The translations under genes were made by a program, and so were the position numbers. Below, piece after piece: positions 1 through 8,342 of a stretch of DNA of 29,582 nt; the stretch's first letter is position 1, and the number at the start of each line of letters is the position of its first letter. The notes under the pieces are model-generated. The model was not told where the DNA came from. It ran no database searches and saw only the letters and a program-made list of their open reading frames with translations. The stretch comes from Prevotella sp. (GTDB lineage Bacteria; Bacteroidota; Bacteroidia; Bacteroidales; Bacteroidaceae): assembly GCA_003483565.1 (NCBI GenBank), contig DMYZ01000085.1:1-29582 (forward strand), written 5' to 3'.

Positions 1-44
1 ATAATTGTCAGCCATTTTTTTCTTATCTAATGTCTCCTGAAAAT

Positions 45-75
45 TTTGTTTCATTAAGTTTTTTCTTTATTTTTG
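45..75 (+). promoter_or_regulatory. Promoter of the PUL regulator gene
   Basis: A Bacteroidetes-type -7 box TATTTTTG (68-75, consensus TAnnTTTG) lies 19 bp after a TTTG (45-48) that fits the -33 element. Transcription should start near 82, giving a leader of about 40 nt to the ATG at 121. Because the -7 box overlaps position 73, a TTG start there cannot be used, which settles the start of the regulator. Confidence 0.6.
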
Positions 76-120
76 CAAGTAATCATCTTAACTGAAAACT
101 CTTTGCAAAAATTAAACCTG

Positions 121-3078
121 ATGAAACGAACTATATCATTTATTCTAATACTATTGACAACCATAGTTTCTCTTGGGCGAGAAAACCATTTGGAACAATA
201 TAATATTTCTTATTTAAATATTATGACGGGGTTGCCAGACAATTTCGTCAGTGATATTTATACAGACAGTTATGGCTTTGTATGGATAGCTACCCATAAT
301 GGCGGCTTAGCACGGTATGATGGTTATACTTATTTATATTCAGGGATTAGAAAAGGTTTGTCTTTGCGAAGTAATTCCTGCAGAAATATTACTGAAGATC
401 CTTTCCATCGTCTTTGGATTTCTTTTGATGAAGGGACTGATGTTGTCAATTTAAATACGATGCTTCCAGAATATATAAAGTTGACGGCTTCCGGATATAA
501 TCTGAAGAAGATCCTTTCAGAGCGTTCCGTCAGGGTTTATACGGATACAAAAGGTTTTTTGTGGCTTGTTACGATGAGGCATATTTATCGTTTTTCCTTT
601 AATATGAAAGGAGACATATCGGGGATTCAAAAAATTGATTATGTGGGTAATACACCCGATGTCATTGTGAGGGATAATGATCGTGATGGAAAAGTGTGGG
701 TAGCAATTAATCATACGTTGTTTAAGATAGGGATAAAGGGGAACTCTCTGAAAATGATCCGGAGAATGGATGTTCTTAGGAATACGGGAGTTACTTATAT
801 TTCAGATGTCGTGAAATTTGCTGATAAAATATGGATAGGAACGAATTCTGGTCTTTATTCTATTCATGAAAAAGGGGGTGGACTTATGGCTTATCACCAT
901 TCGTCAAGGAACGGATCCTTGTCGCATGATTTTATTTCTTGCCTTTTAGTACAAAATAATCAGTTATTTATTGGAACTTATGGTGGCGTGAATATATTGA
1001 ATCCGGATCAGAAAACATTTACACTTTGGAATAGTCACGATTCACTGATTCCTTTAAGTAGTGATTTCGTACATTGTATTTATAGTGCCAATGGTAATTT
1101 TTGGGTGGGGACGGAATCTGGAGGTATTACCAAATTGTCTCCACGCCAGTTATTCTTAAAAAATTATGTTCATACCGATAATCCGATGTCCCTTTCTCCT
1201 AATGCTGTCAATGCTATGTTTGTTGATGGTAAAGGACGCTTGTGGGCTGGTACTGTTGAAGGTGGACTTAATATGAAGAATGCGGATTCAAACAATTTTA
1301 TTCATTTTACAACAAGCAATTCTCGGCTTACCCATAACAGTGTTTCCGTTCTGGCTATGGATGGATCGGATAATTTATGGATTGGTACATGGGGAAGGGG
1401 TGTTAACCGGATGAATATAGACCATCCGGAATCGCTGGCTCCATTGAAAATCCCTCATGTCTATCAGTCTCTATTTAATTTTGTAGGTACTCTTACTTAT
1501 GATAGGATAAATGAAGGAATATGGATTGGTACCAATGATGGCTTGTTTTTTTATAATTTAAAAAACAATCATATTCTTGAACCTTTCCCCGGATGTCGGA
1601 ATATTCGGGGGTGTATAGGCTCTATTATTACACGGGAAGGAAAACTTTATGTAGGGTGCCAGGAAGGTATGGTGGTTGTTAACTTGAAATCGAAGAAGAG
1701 AGGCAAAGTTTTTTTCTCCTATACTCAGTATAGCCGAAAACTGGATATGCCAAAGGTAAATATTATAGATAAAATACGCTGTTTCTATCAGACTCAGGAC
1801 GGTACCCTCTGGTTGGGTAGTAATGGTTATGGTCTTTACAAGCAGGTCCGGGACAAGAAAGGACAGATTTCTTACATCTGCTATTCTTCGAAAGATGGAT
1901 TAGCTAATAATTCCGTGAAAGGTATCGTAGAAGATTCTGGCGGAAGTTTGTGGATAACGACAGACTGTGGTTTGTCTCAATTGAATCCCAAGACAGGCGT
2001 ATTCACTAATTTTACCGTAAATGACGGTTTGGCTTCTTCTCAGTTCTATTATAATTCTGCTATCAAAGGACCTGACGGACATTTATATTTTGGTACCGTT
2101 AAGGGTATTACAGAATTGGAAGGAGAAAATAGGAAAGGCATTTATAAAGGTCATTTGCGTTTTACAGGTTTGACGGTTGATCAGAATGAAGTCACCGCGG
2201 GGAGCCGTTTCCTGGATAAGGATATTTCTATAGCGGATCATATCAACATGCGTGAAGGTGATAAAGCTATGATTATTGATTTTTCTGCTTTGAATTATGG
2301 CAGTATACAAGGGGTGTATAGTTATCGTATGAAAGGATTTGAGAATGAATGGATTCCTCTGCAACCAGGACAACACAGTGTGCGTTATACGAATTTGCCT
2401 TCTGGTGACTATGAGTTTGACGTTAAGTTTACTTCTGCTTCTGGTATGAATGCAGAAAATCATATCTCTATCGGAGTACATGTGTCTCCTTATTTCTGGA
2501 AGAGCTGGTGGTTTGTTCTTTTGGAAGCAATATTGGCCTTCTGCCTGATCAGATATTTTTCAATGAAACGTATCAAAAAACTTCATGAAGAGGAAGTGGA
2601 AGAACTCTATCAACCTATAGAATCAGCTTTAAAGGAGAGTGACGATCCGGAAAAACTGCAGGCTCGTATTCAGGAGATCCTTAATTCTCAGAAGAGGTAT
2701 GCGGAGAGCCGAGCGAAGAGTGTTGAGGCAACAAAGAAAGAAGTAGAGGAAAAGAATGTGCCTTTTATGGACAGACTTATGAAGGTTGTCGAAGAAAATT
2801 ACCGTAATTCTGAATTTGGTATTGCAGAGTTAGGATTGAAGATGGGAATGAGCCGAAGTGCCCTAAGCCGGAAAATCAATAGTGAAGTGGGGGAGTCTAC
2901 CACACAATTCCTTCGTCATTATCGTCTGGATGTAGCCAGTAAACTGTTAATGGAAGATAAATATAACAGGAATATAACAGAGATAGCTTATCAGGTGGGT
3001 TTTAATGATCCAAAATATTTTACCCGTTGCTTTTCCAGACAATATGGGGTATCTCCTTCTATGTATAAGGGTGAATAA
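121..3078 (+). CDS. Transmembrane HTCS-like sensor/AraC regulator lacking kinase and receiver domains
   Basis: This is probably the PUL's transcription activator, sensing an oligosaccharide in the periplasm and binding DNA in the cytoplasm. The 985-residue protein (ATG at 121) has a signal or anchor segment at 1-19. A long region of two-component-regulator propeller repeats follows (recurring motifs such as VWIATHNGGLARYDG, LWIGTWGRGVNRM and LWITTDCGLSQLNP). A Y_Y_Y domain sits at about 710-790 and one membrane helix at about 796-815. A charged, probably coiled-coil linker (about 818-880) leads to an AraC-type double helix-turn-helix (about 883-985, with ITEIAYQVGF and YFTRCFSRQYGVSP). Classical HTCS proteins are roughly 1300-1400 residues, with histidine kinase and receiver between membrane and AraC domain. 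Here both are absent and the frame is uninterrupted, so this is an architecture rather than a visible break. Family placement is secure; the ligand is unknown. Confidence 0.9.
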   Translation: MKRTISFILILLTTIVSLGRENHLEQYNISYLNIMTGLPDNFVSDIYTDSYGFVWIATHNGGLARYDGYTYLYSGIRKGLSLRSNSCRNITEDPFHRLWISFDEGTDVVNLNTMLPEYIKLTASGYNLKKILSERSVRVYTDTKGFLWLVTMRHIYRFSFNMKGDISGIQKIDYVGNTPDVIVRDNDRDGKVWVAINHTLFKIGIKGNSLKMIRRMDVLRNTGVTYISDVVKFADKIWIGTNSGLYSIHEKGGGLMAYHHSSRNGSLSHDFISCLLVQNNQLFIGTYGGVNILNPDQKTFTLWNSHDSLIPLSSDFVHCIYSANGNFWVGTESGGITKLSPRQLFLKNYVHTDNPMSLSPNAVNAMFVDGKGRLWAGTVEGGLNMKNADSNNFIHFTTSNSRLTHNSVSVLAMDGSDNLWIGTWGRGVNRMNIDHPESLAPLKIPHVYQSLFNFVGTLTYDRINEGIWIGTNDGLFFYNLKNNHILEPFPGCRNIRGCIGSIITREGKLYVGCQEGMVVVNLKSKKRGKVFFSYTQYSRKLDMPKVNIIDKIRCFYQTQDGTLWLGSNGYGLYKQVRDKKGQISYICYSSKDGLANNSVKGIVEDSGGSLWITTDCGLSQLNPKTGVFTNFTVNDGLASSQFYYNSAIKGPDGHLYFGTVKGITELEGENRKGIYKGHLRFTGLTVDQNEVTAGSRFLDKDISIADHINMREGDKAMIIDFSALNYGSIQGVYSYRMKGFENEWIPLQPGQHSVRYTNLPSGDYEFDVKFTSASGMNAENHISIGVHVSPYFWKSWWFVLLEAILAFCLIRYFSMKRIKKLHEEEVEELYQPIESALKESDDPEKLQARIQEILNSQKRYAESRAKSVEATKKEVEEKNVPFMDRLMKVVEENYRNSEFGIAELGLKMGMSRSALSRKINSEVGESTTQFLRHYRLDVASKLLMEDKYNRNITEIAYQVGFNDPKYFTRCFSRQYGVSPSMYKGE

Positions 3079-3156
3079 ATAAGCAGTAGCGGAGATTTTA
3101 GAAGGAAGAAAGATTGGGAAAAGAGGTAAGAATGGCAAAAGAACACTTGTTTTGGC

Positions 3157-3188
3157 TTTGTCCACCAATTAAATTGTTTTGTCCACCA
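3157..3188 (+). promoter_or_regulatory. Candidate regulator-binding site: two TTTGTCCACCA direct repeats 21 bp apart
   Basis: Identical 11-bp direct repeats lie at 3157-3167 and 3178-3188. The start-to-start distance of 21 bp is two helical turns, so both face the same side of the DNA, as AraC-family half-sites do. The downstream copy ends 19 bp before the -7 box, about where an activator touches RNA polymerase. The adjacent AraC-type regulator is the obvious candidate protein. The repeats are seen directly; their role is inferred. Confidence 0.6.
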
Positions 3189-3207
3189 TGTAAAAATACA
3201 CTTTATT

Positions 3208-3215
3208 TATTTTTG
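3208..3215 (+). promoter_or_regulatory. PUL operon promoter -7 box
   Basis: TATTTTTG matches the TAnnTTTG -7 consensus. The nearest TTTG upstream (3178-3181, inside the second direct repeat) is 26 bp away rather than about 20, so no proper -33 element is present. That fits an activator-dependent promoter. The predicted start near 3222 gives a leader of about 70 nt before the lipoprotein ATG at 3293. Confidence 0.6.
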
Positions 3216-3231
3216 CGAAGTATAACAACTA

Positions 3232-3279
3232 TAAACCTTGGTTAATAAAATAAAACCTACCAAATATAATTTAAACCTA
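3232..3279 (+). repeat. Three AAACCT repeats with 20-nt period in the operon leader
   Basis: AAACCT occurs at 3233-3238, 3253-3258 and 3273-3278, exactly 20 nt apart, between the predicted transcription start and the first ATG. The leader is otherwise AT-rich. Function is unknown. The repeats could be protein-binding or translational elements, or chance in a low-complexity leader. Confidence 0.5.
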
Positions 3280-3292
3280 ACAACAAAAAAGT

Positions 3293-5161
3293 ATGAAGAT
3301 TTCTAGATCTTTATTGGCAATTGTTGGTTGTATGTTTCTAAGCATGAGTTTTGTTTCTTGTGATCCTTTTGGACAAGATGACCCTGAAGCAGGGAATCAG
3401 ACCAATCCGACACGGCAAGTAATGGGAACTTATGATTTTGAATATTCCAGTGATAAACCGGAATTTTCAGATTTGGATTCCACCGGCAATGTTTGCGAAG
3501 TTGTCAAAGATGACAGCTTAAGCAGTAATGTGTTGCATTTAAAGGATGCTGGTTATGCCCGAATTATCAATCCTTTCAATTCTGTAAAACTTCAGAATGG
3601 TGCTGGCATCGCCTTCTGGGTTAAGACAGACAGTATGGATTTAACTCGCCCGTTAATATCTTTTGGATATGCGAATGCAGATTCTGCTACATTTTATTTT
3701 ACTCCTAATGGGCAGATTGTGTATCGTAAACCAGGACAGTTGACCTCTTTGAACTTGGATGATAATGATCCGTCGACTTATAGAACGGGTATGTTAAGCA
3801 AGGGTGTATGGCATTATGTGGCTTTACAGCTTACCAAGACGGGCTATCAGTTTTATATTGATGGAAAGAGAAGCGTATCTGGTTCACAATCAGATAAATC
3901 TTCTACTTCTTTCCAGTATACGACTTTGCTTGATTTTGTCAAGAGTGCCCCCTATATATATATAGGTACGGATACCGTAGGAATAAAGCATCATGAAGTA
4001 TCTTATGATGACTTGCTCCTTGTACGTAATCAGATGGAGGAGAGTGATTGGAATAAATCTAAAACAGGTGGACCATCATCTGCCGTTAAACTTTATATTC
4101 CAGTTGGTTCTTCAGATTGTTCATCTGCATGGTGGACGGCTTTCTCAGACTATTTTACCATTCCTGCCAATTCTACTTTCCATACACAGTTTATTAATCA
4201 TACTTCTGGTGCTAATAACTGGAACAACTGGAATTTTGTGTTATCAACTGATGACGACCGTGGTGGATCTAATTATTCGGAATATTTTGTTCTTCGTTCT
4301 GATTTGTATGGATGGGGCAATTCTGATTATAGTGCCAGCAATATCAGCAATAGTTATGGCATTAGCAGTGATGCGGGTTGGGCTGCATTCCGGAAAAACA
4401 TGGAAGGTGCGCTTGTTGATCTTACTCTGACTCGTTCGGGAGCAACTTGTACATTGACAGCTACAGCAACTTGCAGTGACGGCACTGTTTATACCGAAAG
4501 TTATCATCAGAACTGTGGTGACGGAAAACAGAATGTTCGGGCTTTCTTTGCCGTTGATGCTTCTTATCTTCAGATTGATCCAGAACAGACCTATGTAGGA
4601 TCCAAGTATAATTCCGGTTCTTATCTGGTGGGTAATGCAGATTATTCTTCAGCATGGTGGACAGCTTTTTCAGACTGTTACAATTTTAGTGGTAATATCA
4701 GTTCAGATAATCCGTTTGTATTTCATTTTATCAATAATCAGACAGGGAAAGCAAGTAATTGGAATAATTGGCTGCTTGTATGTTCTACTGGTGGATATTC
4801 TTCCTCTGTACCAAATAAAGGTGGTACGGCAGCAGAACATTTTGTTCTTCGCGCTGATGCTTATGGATGGGGTGACAGCAGTTATGATGCGAAAGGAATC
4901 ACTAATTTTTTTAATTTTGACACTTTTGTTTCAGATATGCATGGAGCAGAATGCTGGATGGGAATATCCAGGTCGGGAAGTTTACTGACTATGGATGCCA
5001 GAGAGAAAACAGCCAGTGGCAAATTCCTTCCATCTTATACTTTTACCTATAATGGTGCATCAGGAACGATGGGGTTGTTTCTTACGGCAGAGTTGGCTAG
5101 TTTGGACATTTTAGATGTTGCTTACTATCCGTACTTTTCTAAAATTGGGAAAACTGAGTAA
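3293..5161 (+). CDS. Surface glycan-binding lipoprotein (SusE/F-position) with LamG-like domain and two copies of an unassigned module
   Basis: This is likely a cell-surface glycan-binding protein that captures the polysaccharide for the SusC/D transporters. The 622-residue protein has a lipoprotein signal with acylation at C23 (SFVSC) followed by an acidic stretch (DPFGQDDPEAG), as in exported Bacteroidetes lipoproteins. Residues about 45-255 resemble a LamG/concanavalin-like fold (AFWVKTD, GVWHYVALQL, FYIDGKRS). Two homologous modules follow at about 271-440 and 446-612, each with SSAWWTAFSD, NWNNW and a VLR-D-YGWG motif. The same module ends the GH43 enzyme of this operon, which argues for carbohydrate binding. 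No catalytic motif was recognised. It precedes SusC, whereas SusE/F-type genes usually follow SusD. The gene starts the operon and is 8 bp from the next ORF. Confidence 0.8.
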   Translation: MKISRSLLAIVGCMFLSMSFVSCDPFGQDDPEAGNQTNPTRQVMGTYDFEYSSDKPEFSDLDSTGNVCEVVKDDSLSSNVLHLKDAGYARIINPFNSVKLQNGAGIAFWVKTDSMDLTRPLISFGYANADSATFYFTPNGQIVYRKPGQLTSLNLDDNDPSTYRTGMLSKGVWHYVALQLTKTGYQFYIDGKRSVSGSQSDKSSTSFQYTTLLDFVKSAPYIYIGTDTVGIKHHEVSYDDLLLVRNQMEESDWNKSKTGGPSSAVKLYIPVGSSDCSSAWWTAFSDYFTIPANSTFHTQFINHTSGANNWNNWNFVLSTDDDRGGSNYSEYFVLRSDLYGWGNSDYSASNISNSYGISSDAGWAAFRKNMEGALVDLTLTRSGATCTLTATATCSDGTVYTESYHQNCGDGKQNVRAFFAVDASYLQIDPEQTYVGSKYNSGSYLVGNADYSSAWWTAFSDCYNFSGNISSDNPFVFHFINNQTGKASNWNNWLLVCSTGGYSSSVPNKGGTAAEHFVLRADAYGWGDSSYDAKGITNFFNFDTFVSDMHGAECWMGISRSGSLLTMDAREKTASGKFLPSYTFTYNGASGTMGLFLTAELASLDILDVAYYPYFSKIGKTE

Positions 5162-5169
5162 TAAAAAAA

Positions 5170-8100
5170 ATGCAAACAATGAATAATAATATTTTTCATA
5201 AATTATCATTGCTCCTTGGTTTGATCTTTTTCTGCATAGGAGTATCGGCACAAGGAAAATGGGATGTTACTGGTGTTGTAACCGATTTTCACGGAGAACC
5301 GGTTATTGGTGCCAGCATTTTTGAAGATGGTACTGCTAATGGTACTGTGAGTGACTTTGATGGTGTCTTTAAACTGGGAGTGAAGGATAATAAGGCTGTT
5401 ATTAGGATTACCTATATTGGCTTCCTGGAACAAAAAATACGTGTTGGCAATCAACATAATATTAAGGTGGTCTTAGTGGAAGACAATAAGACCTTAAATG
5501 AAATAGTCGTTGTCGGCTATGGTCATCAAAAAAAGGAGAGTGTCATCGGGGCAATCTCGCAAGTAAATAGCAAAGATCTGCTTTCTACTCCGGCTGCCAA
5601 TGTAACCCAGGCTATTGCTGGAAAGATTCCTGGAGTCATCACGACTCAAACATCAGGAGCTCCAGGTATGGACGATGCTTCTATTAATATTCGTGGGCGT
5701 GCTACTTTTGCCGGTGACGGTTCTCCCTTGGTTATGGTTGATGGAGTAGAACGTCCTTTATCCCAAATTGCTCCTGATGATATAGAGAGTATCTCCGTTC
5801 TGAAAGATGCTTCTGCTACAGCTGTTTATGGTGTCAGGGGTGCCAATGGTGTCATTCTTGTTACTACCAAACGAGGTAGGGAACAGAAACCGGAAGTAAG
5901 TTTGACGGCTAATTTCGAATTGTCTAAAGCGACCCGTACTCCAAATTATTTAGACTCTTATCAGAGTGCGAAGCTCTTGAATGAAGCTTTAGCCAATGAC
6001 GGAATGCCTATTCAGTATACAGATGCTGACTTGGAAATGTATAAGAAAAGTAGTGCCGGTGAACTGTCAGGATCAGAAGCTCTTCTTTATCCTGATGTTG
6101 ACTGGTATAAAGAAGTATTAAAGAAGACAGCCCCTGCACAGCGTTATAATGTCAGTGTACGGGGGGGAACAAAGAGAATGCGTTACTATGTTTCGGGAGA
6201 ATTTTACAATCAGGGTTCTTTAATAAAAAACTTGAGTCAGGATACTTATGGGAATACTTCTTCTCCTGGCTATCGAAGATATGCATTTCGTGCAAATATG
6301 GATTTCAATATGACTCAGGACCTGACTTTGAGCGTTAATTTTGGTACTCGTTTTGAGGATCGTTTTGGCTCGAATACCACAGAATCCACTACAGATTATG
6401 AAATATTCAGTTTGTTGAATCATACTCCGGGATGGTTGTTCCCTGTCTCTTACCAAGTATCAACAGGTGAGAGCACAAAGAGCCTTTATGGAGGCAGTTC
6501 GGAATATCCTTATAATGTTGTGGGACTATTGGCTAAAAGTGGTTATTATAAGGGAACCAATACAATTAATGAAACTAATTTCATTGCAAACTACAAGATG
6601 GACTGGTTGACTCCAGGTCTTTCTGTTCGTGGCATGGCATCGTATGATTATGACTCTTATTATCGTAAATTGTTTAGTAGAAATGTTGCAACTTACCAGT
6701 TGACGGATGCTGCCAATTATGAGAGTGAAGATGCTTATACGAATGCTTCTGGAGTGAAAGACAGTGAGTTGGCTTATTCAAAGAGCTCAAGTACAACTTA
6801 CAAACTTTATCTTGAAGCGCAGATTAACTATGCCCGTAAATTTGGAAAGCATGATGTTACGGCTATGGTTTTGTATGATCAGAATGATTATCATTATAAT
6901 TCAGATCTTGCTAAGAGATACCAGGGAGTTGTCGGCCGTGCTACTTATGCTTATGATGAGAAGTATATGGCGGAATTCAATGCGGGCTATAATGGTTCTG
7001 AAAATTTTCGCAAAGGCAAGCGGTTCGGTTTCTTTCCTGCATTTGCCTTAGGGTGGCGTGTTACTCAAGAACAGTTCATGAAGAGTAGTGAGAACTGGTT
7101 GAATAATTTGAAGATCCGTGCCAGTTATGGTGAAGTCGGTAACGATGTCTATACCGTCAATGGCGCAGCCCAGCGCTGGTTATATGAAGAGCAATGGTCC
7201 CAGATATCCAATGATTATTATTTTGGAACAAGTGGTCAGACTGGTATTTATGAATCCCAGTATCCTAATTATGATGTGACATGGGAAAAGGCCCATAAAT
7301 ATGATTTGGGTATAGAATTTGGTTTATGGAATGGACTTCTTACAGGCAATTTTGATTATTTCTATGAGAAACGTAATAATATTCTGACGGCTTATCTTAC
7401 TCGTCCGGAATGGGTCGGAGTTAATATGGCAGCAGGAAATCTTGGTGAAACAAAAAATCAAGGTTATGAAATAGAACTTCATCATGCTAATCATATTGGC
7501 AAAGATTTTACTTACACTTTAGGCCTTACTTTTTCTCATGCGAAGAACGAGATCATCAACATGGACGAGCCTGCATTGAAAACAGCATATCGTAAGGAAG
7601 CAGGGCATTCTATTGGCCAGTATTTTGGATTGATTTGTGAAGGCTTTGTGACTTCTGCTGATATTGAAAGTGGAAAGTTGCCGGTTTCTACTTATTCTAC
7701 CCATGTACAGGCAGGTGATTTGAAATATAAGGATATGAATGGTGATGGTTACATTGACAGCCGTGATGAAACTTATATTGGTTACAGCAATCTTCCTGAA
7801 AATACTTATTCATTCACGTTAGGAGCCAATTATAAAGGGTGGGGATTGAATGTCATGTTTCAGGGAGTAGATCATGTAAGCCGTTATTATGATGCCGATG
7901 AGATGTATGCTTTTTCTTATACCTCAAGCAGTTACTATTCTGGTGTTGGCAAAGTAAAGGATATACATCTGGGTCGTTGGGATCCGTCTCAGACAGAGGA
8001 GTATAATCTTACACATGCTACTTATCCATTGTTACATTATGGGAGTAATGGTGATCATAATCAAAGGGAAAATTCATTCTTCTTGAAGAACGGGGCATAT

Positions 8101-8307
8101 TTTCGCCTGAAGAATATCGAATTGAGCTATACAATGCCTGCTAAGTGGATAAAATATATAGGAATGAACAGTTGCCGTCTTTATATGAATGCCAACAACC
8201 TTATTACTTGGGATCATTTGGATGGTTTAGTTGATCCGGAAAGTAATGGTTCCAACCGTTATCCGATTATGAAAACCGTAAATTTTGGTTTGAATGTTAT
8301 ATTCTAA
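5170..8307 (+). CDS. SusC/RagA-family TonB-dependent outer-membrane transporter (first pair)
   Basis: An outer-membrane channel of 1045 residues that should import oligosaccharides together with SusD1. A signal peptide covers about 1-28 (ending VSAQG), followed by a carboxypeptidase-regulatory-like domain at about 32-110 (VTGVVTDFHGEPVIGASI). The canonical SusC motif NEIVVVGYG lies near 110-118. The plug domain follows at about 120-235 (INIRGRATF, SISVLKDASATAVYG, GANGVILVTTKRG), then the beta-barrel ending in an aromatic (FGLNVIF). A calcium-loop-like DMNGDGYID is present, as in many family members. ATGs at 5170 and 5179 are both possible starts; the protein is unaffected apart from three residues. 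SusD1 begins 35 bp downstream. Confidence 0.95.
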   Translation: MQTMNNNIFHKLSLLLGLIFFCIGVSAQGKWDVTGVVTDFHGEPVIGASIFEDGTANGTVSDFDGVFKLGVKDNKAVIRITYIGFLEQKIRVGNQHNIKVVLVEDNKTLNEIVVVGYGHQKKESVIGAISQVNSKDLLSTPAANVTQAIAGKIPGVITTQTSGAPGMDDASINIRGRATFAGDGSPLVMVDGVERPLSQIAPDDIESISVLKDASATAVYGVRGANGVILVTTKRGREQKPEVSLTANFELSKATRTPNYLDSYQSAKLLNEALANDGMPIQYTDADLEMYKKSSAGELSGSEALLYPDVDWYKEVLKKTAPAQRYNVSVRGGTKRMRYYVSGEFYNQGSLIKNLSQDTYGNTSSPGYRRYAFRANMDFNMTQDLTLSVNFGTRFEDRFGSNTTESTTDYEIFSLLNHTPGWLFPVSYQVSTGESTKSLYGGSSEYPYNVVGLLAKSGYYKGTNTINETNFIANYKMDWLTPGLSVRGMASYDYDSYYRKLFSRNVATYQLTDAANYESEDAYTNASGVKDSELAYSKSSSTTYKLYLEAQINYARKFGKHDVTAMVLYDQNDYHYNSDLAKRYQGVVGRATYAYDEKYMAEFNAGYNGSENFRKGKRFGFFPAFALGWRVTQEQFMKSSENWLNNLKIRASYGEVGNDVYTVNGAAQRWLYEEQWSQISNDYYFGTSGQTGIYESQYPNYDVTWEKAHKYDLGIEFGLWNGLLTGNFDYFYEKRNNILTAYLTRPEWVGVNMAAGNLGETKNQGYEIELHHANHIGKDFTYTLGLTFSHAKNEIINMDEPALKTAYRKEAGHSIGQYFGLICEGFVTSADIESGKLPVSTYSTHVQAGDLKYKDMNGDGYIDSRDETYIGYSNLPENTYSFTLGANYKGWGLNVMFQGVDHVSRYYDADEMYAFSYTSSSYYSGVGKVKDIHLGRWDPSQTEEYNLTHATYPLLHYGSNGDHNQRENSFFLKNGAYFRLKNIELSYTMPAKWIKYIGMNSCRLYMNANNLITWDHLDGLVDPESNGSNRYPIMKTVNFGLNVIF

Positions 8308-8342
8308 AGAGTTGAAAGACAAAGAACATAAATTGATTCAAT

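Noticed and set aside
1..15. Possible divergent gene start on the - strand (ATG at 15, reading MADNY)
   Set aside because: Only five codons are in the window; there is no independent support beyond an A-rich stretch before it.
73..120. TTG start for the regulator at 73
   Set aside because: It overlaps the -7 promoter box, and the ATG at 121 begins a proper hydrophobic signal/anchor segment.
121..3078. Regulator as a broken HTCS pseudogene
   Set aside because: The frame is continuous, the linker is well formed and both AraC helix-turn-helix motifs are intact, so a functional protein is the simpler reading.
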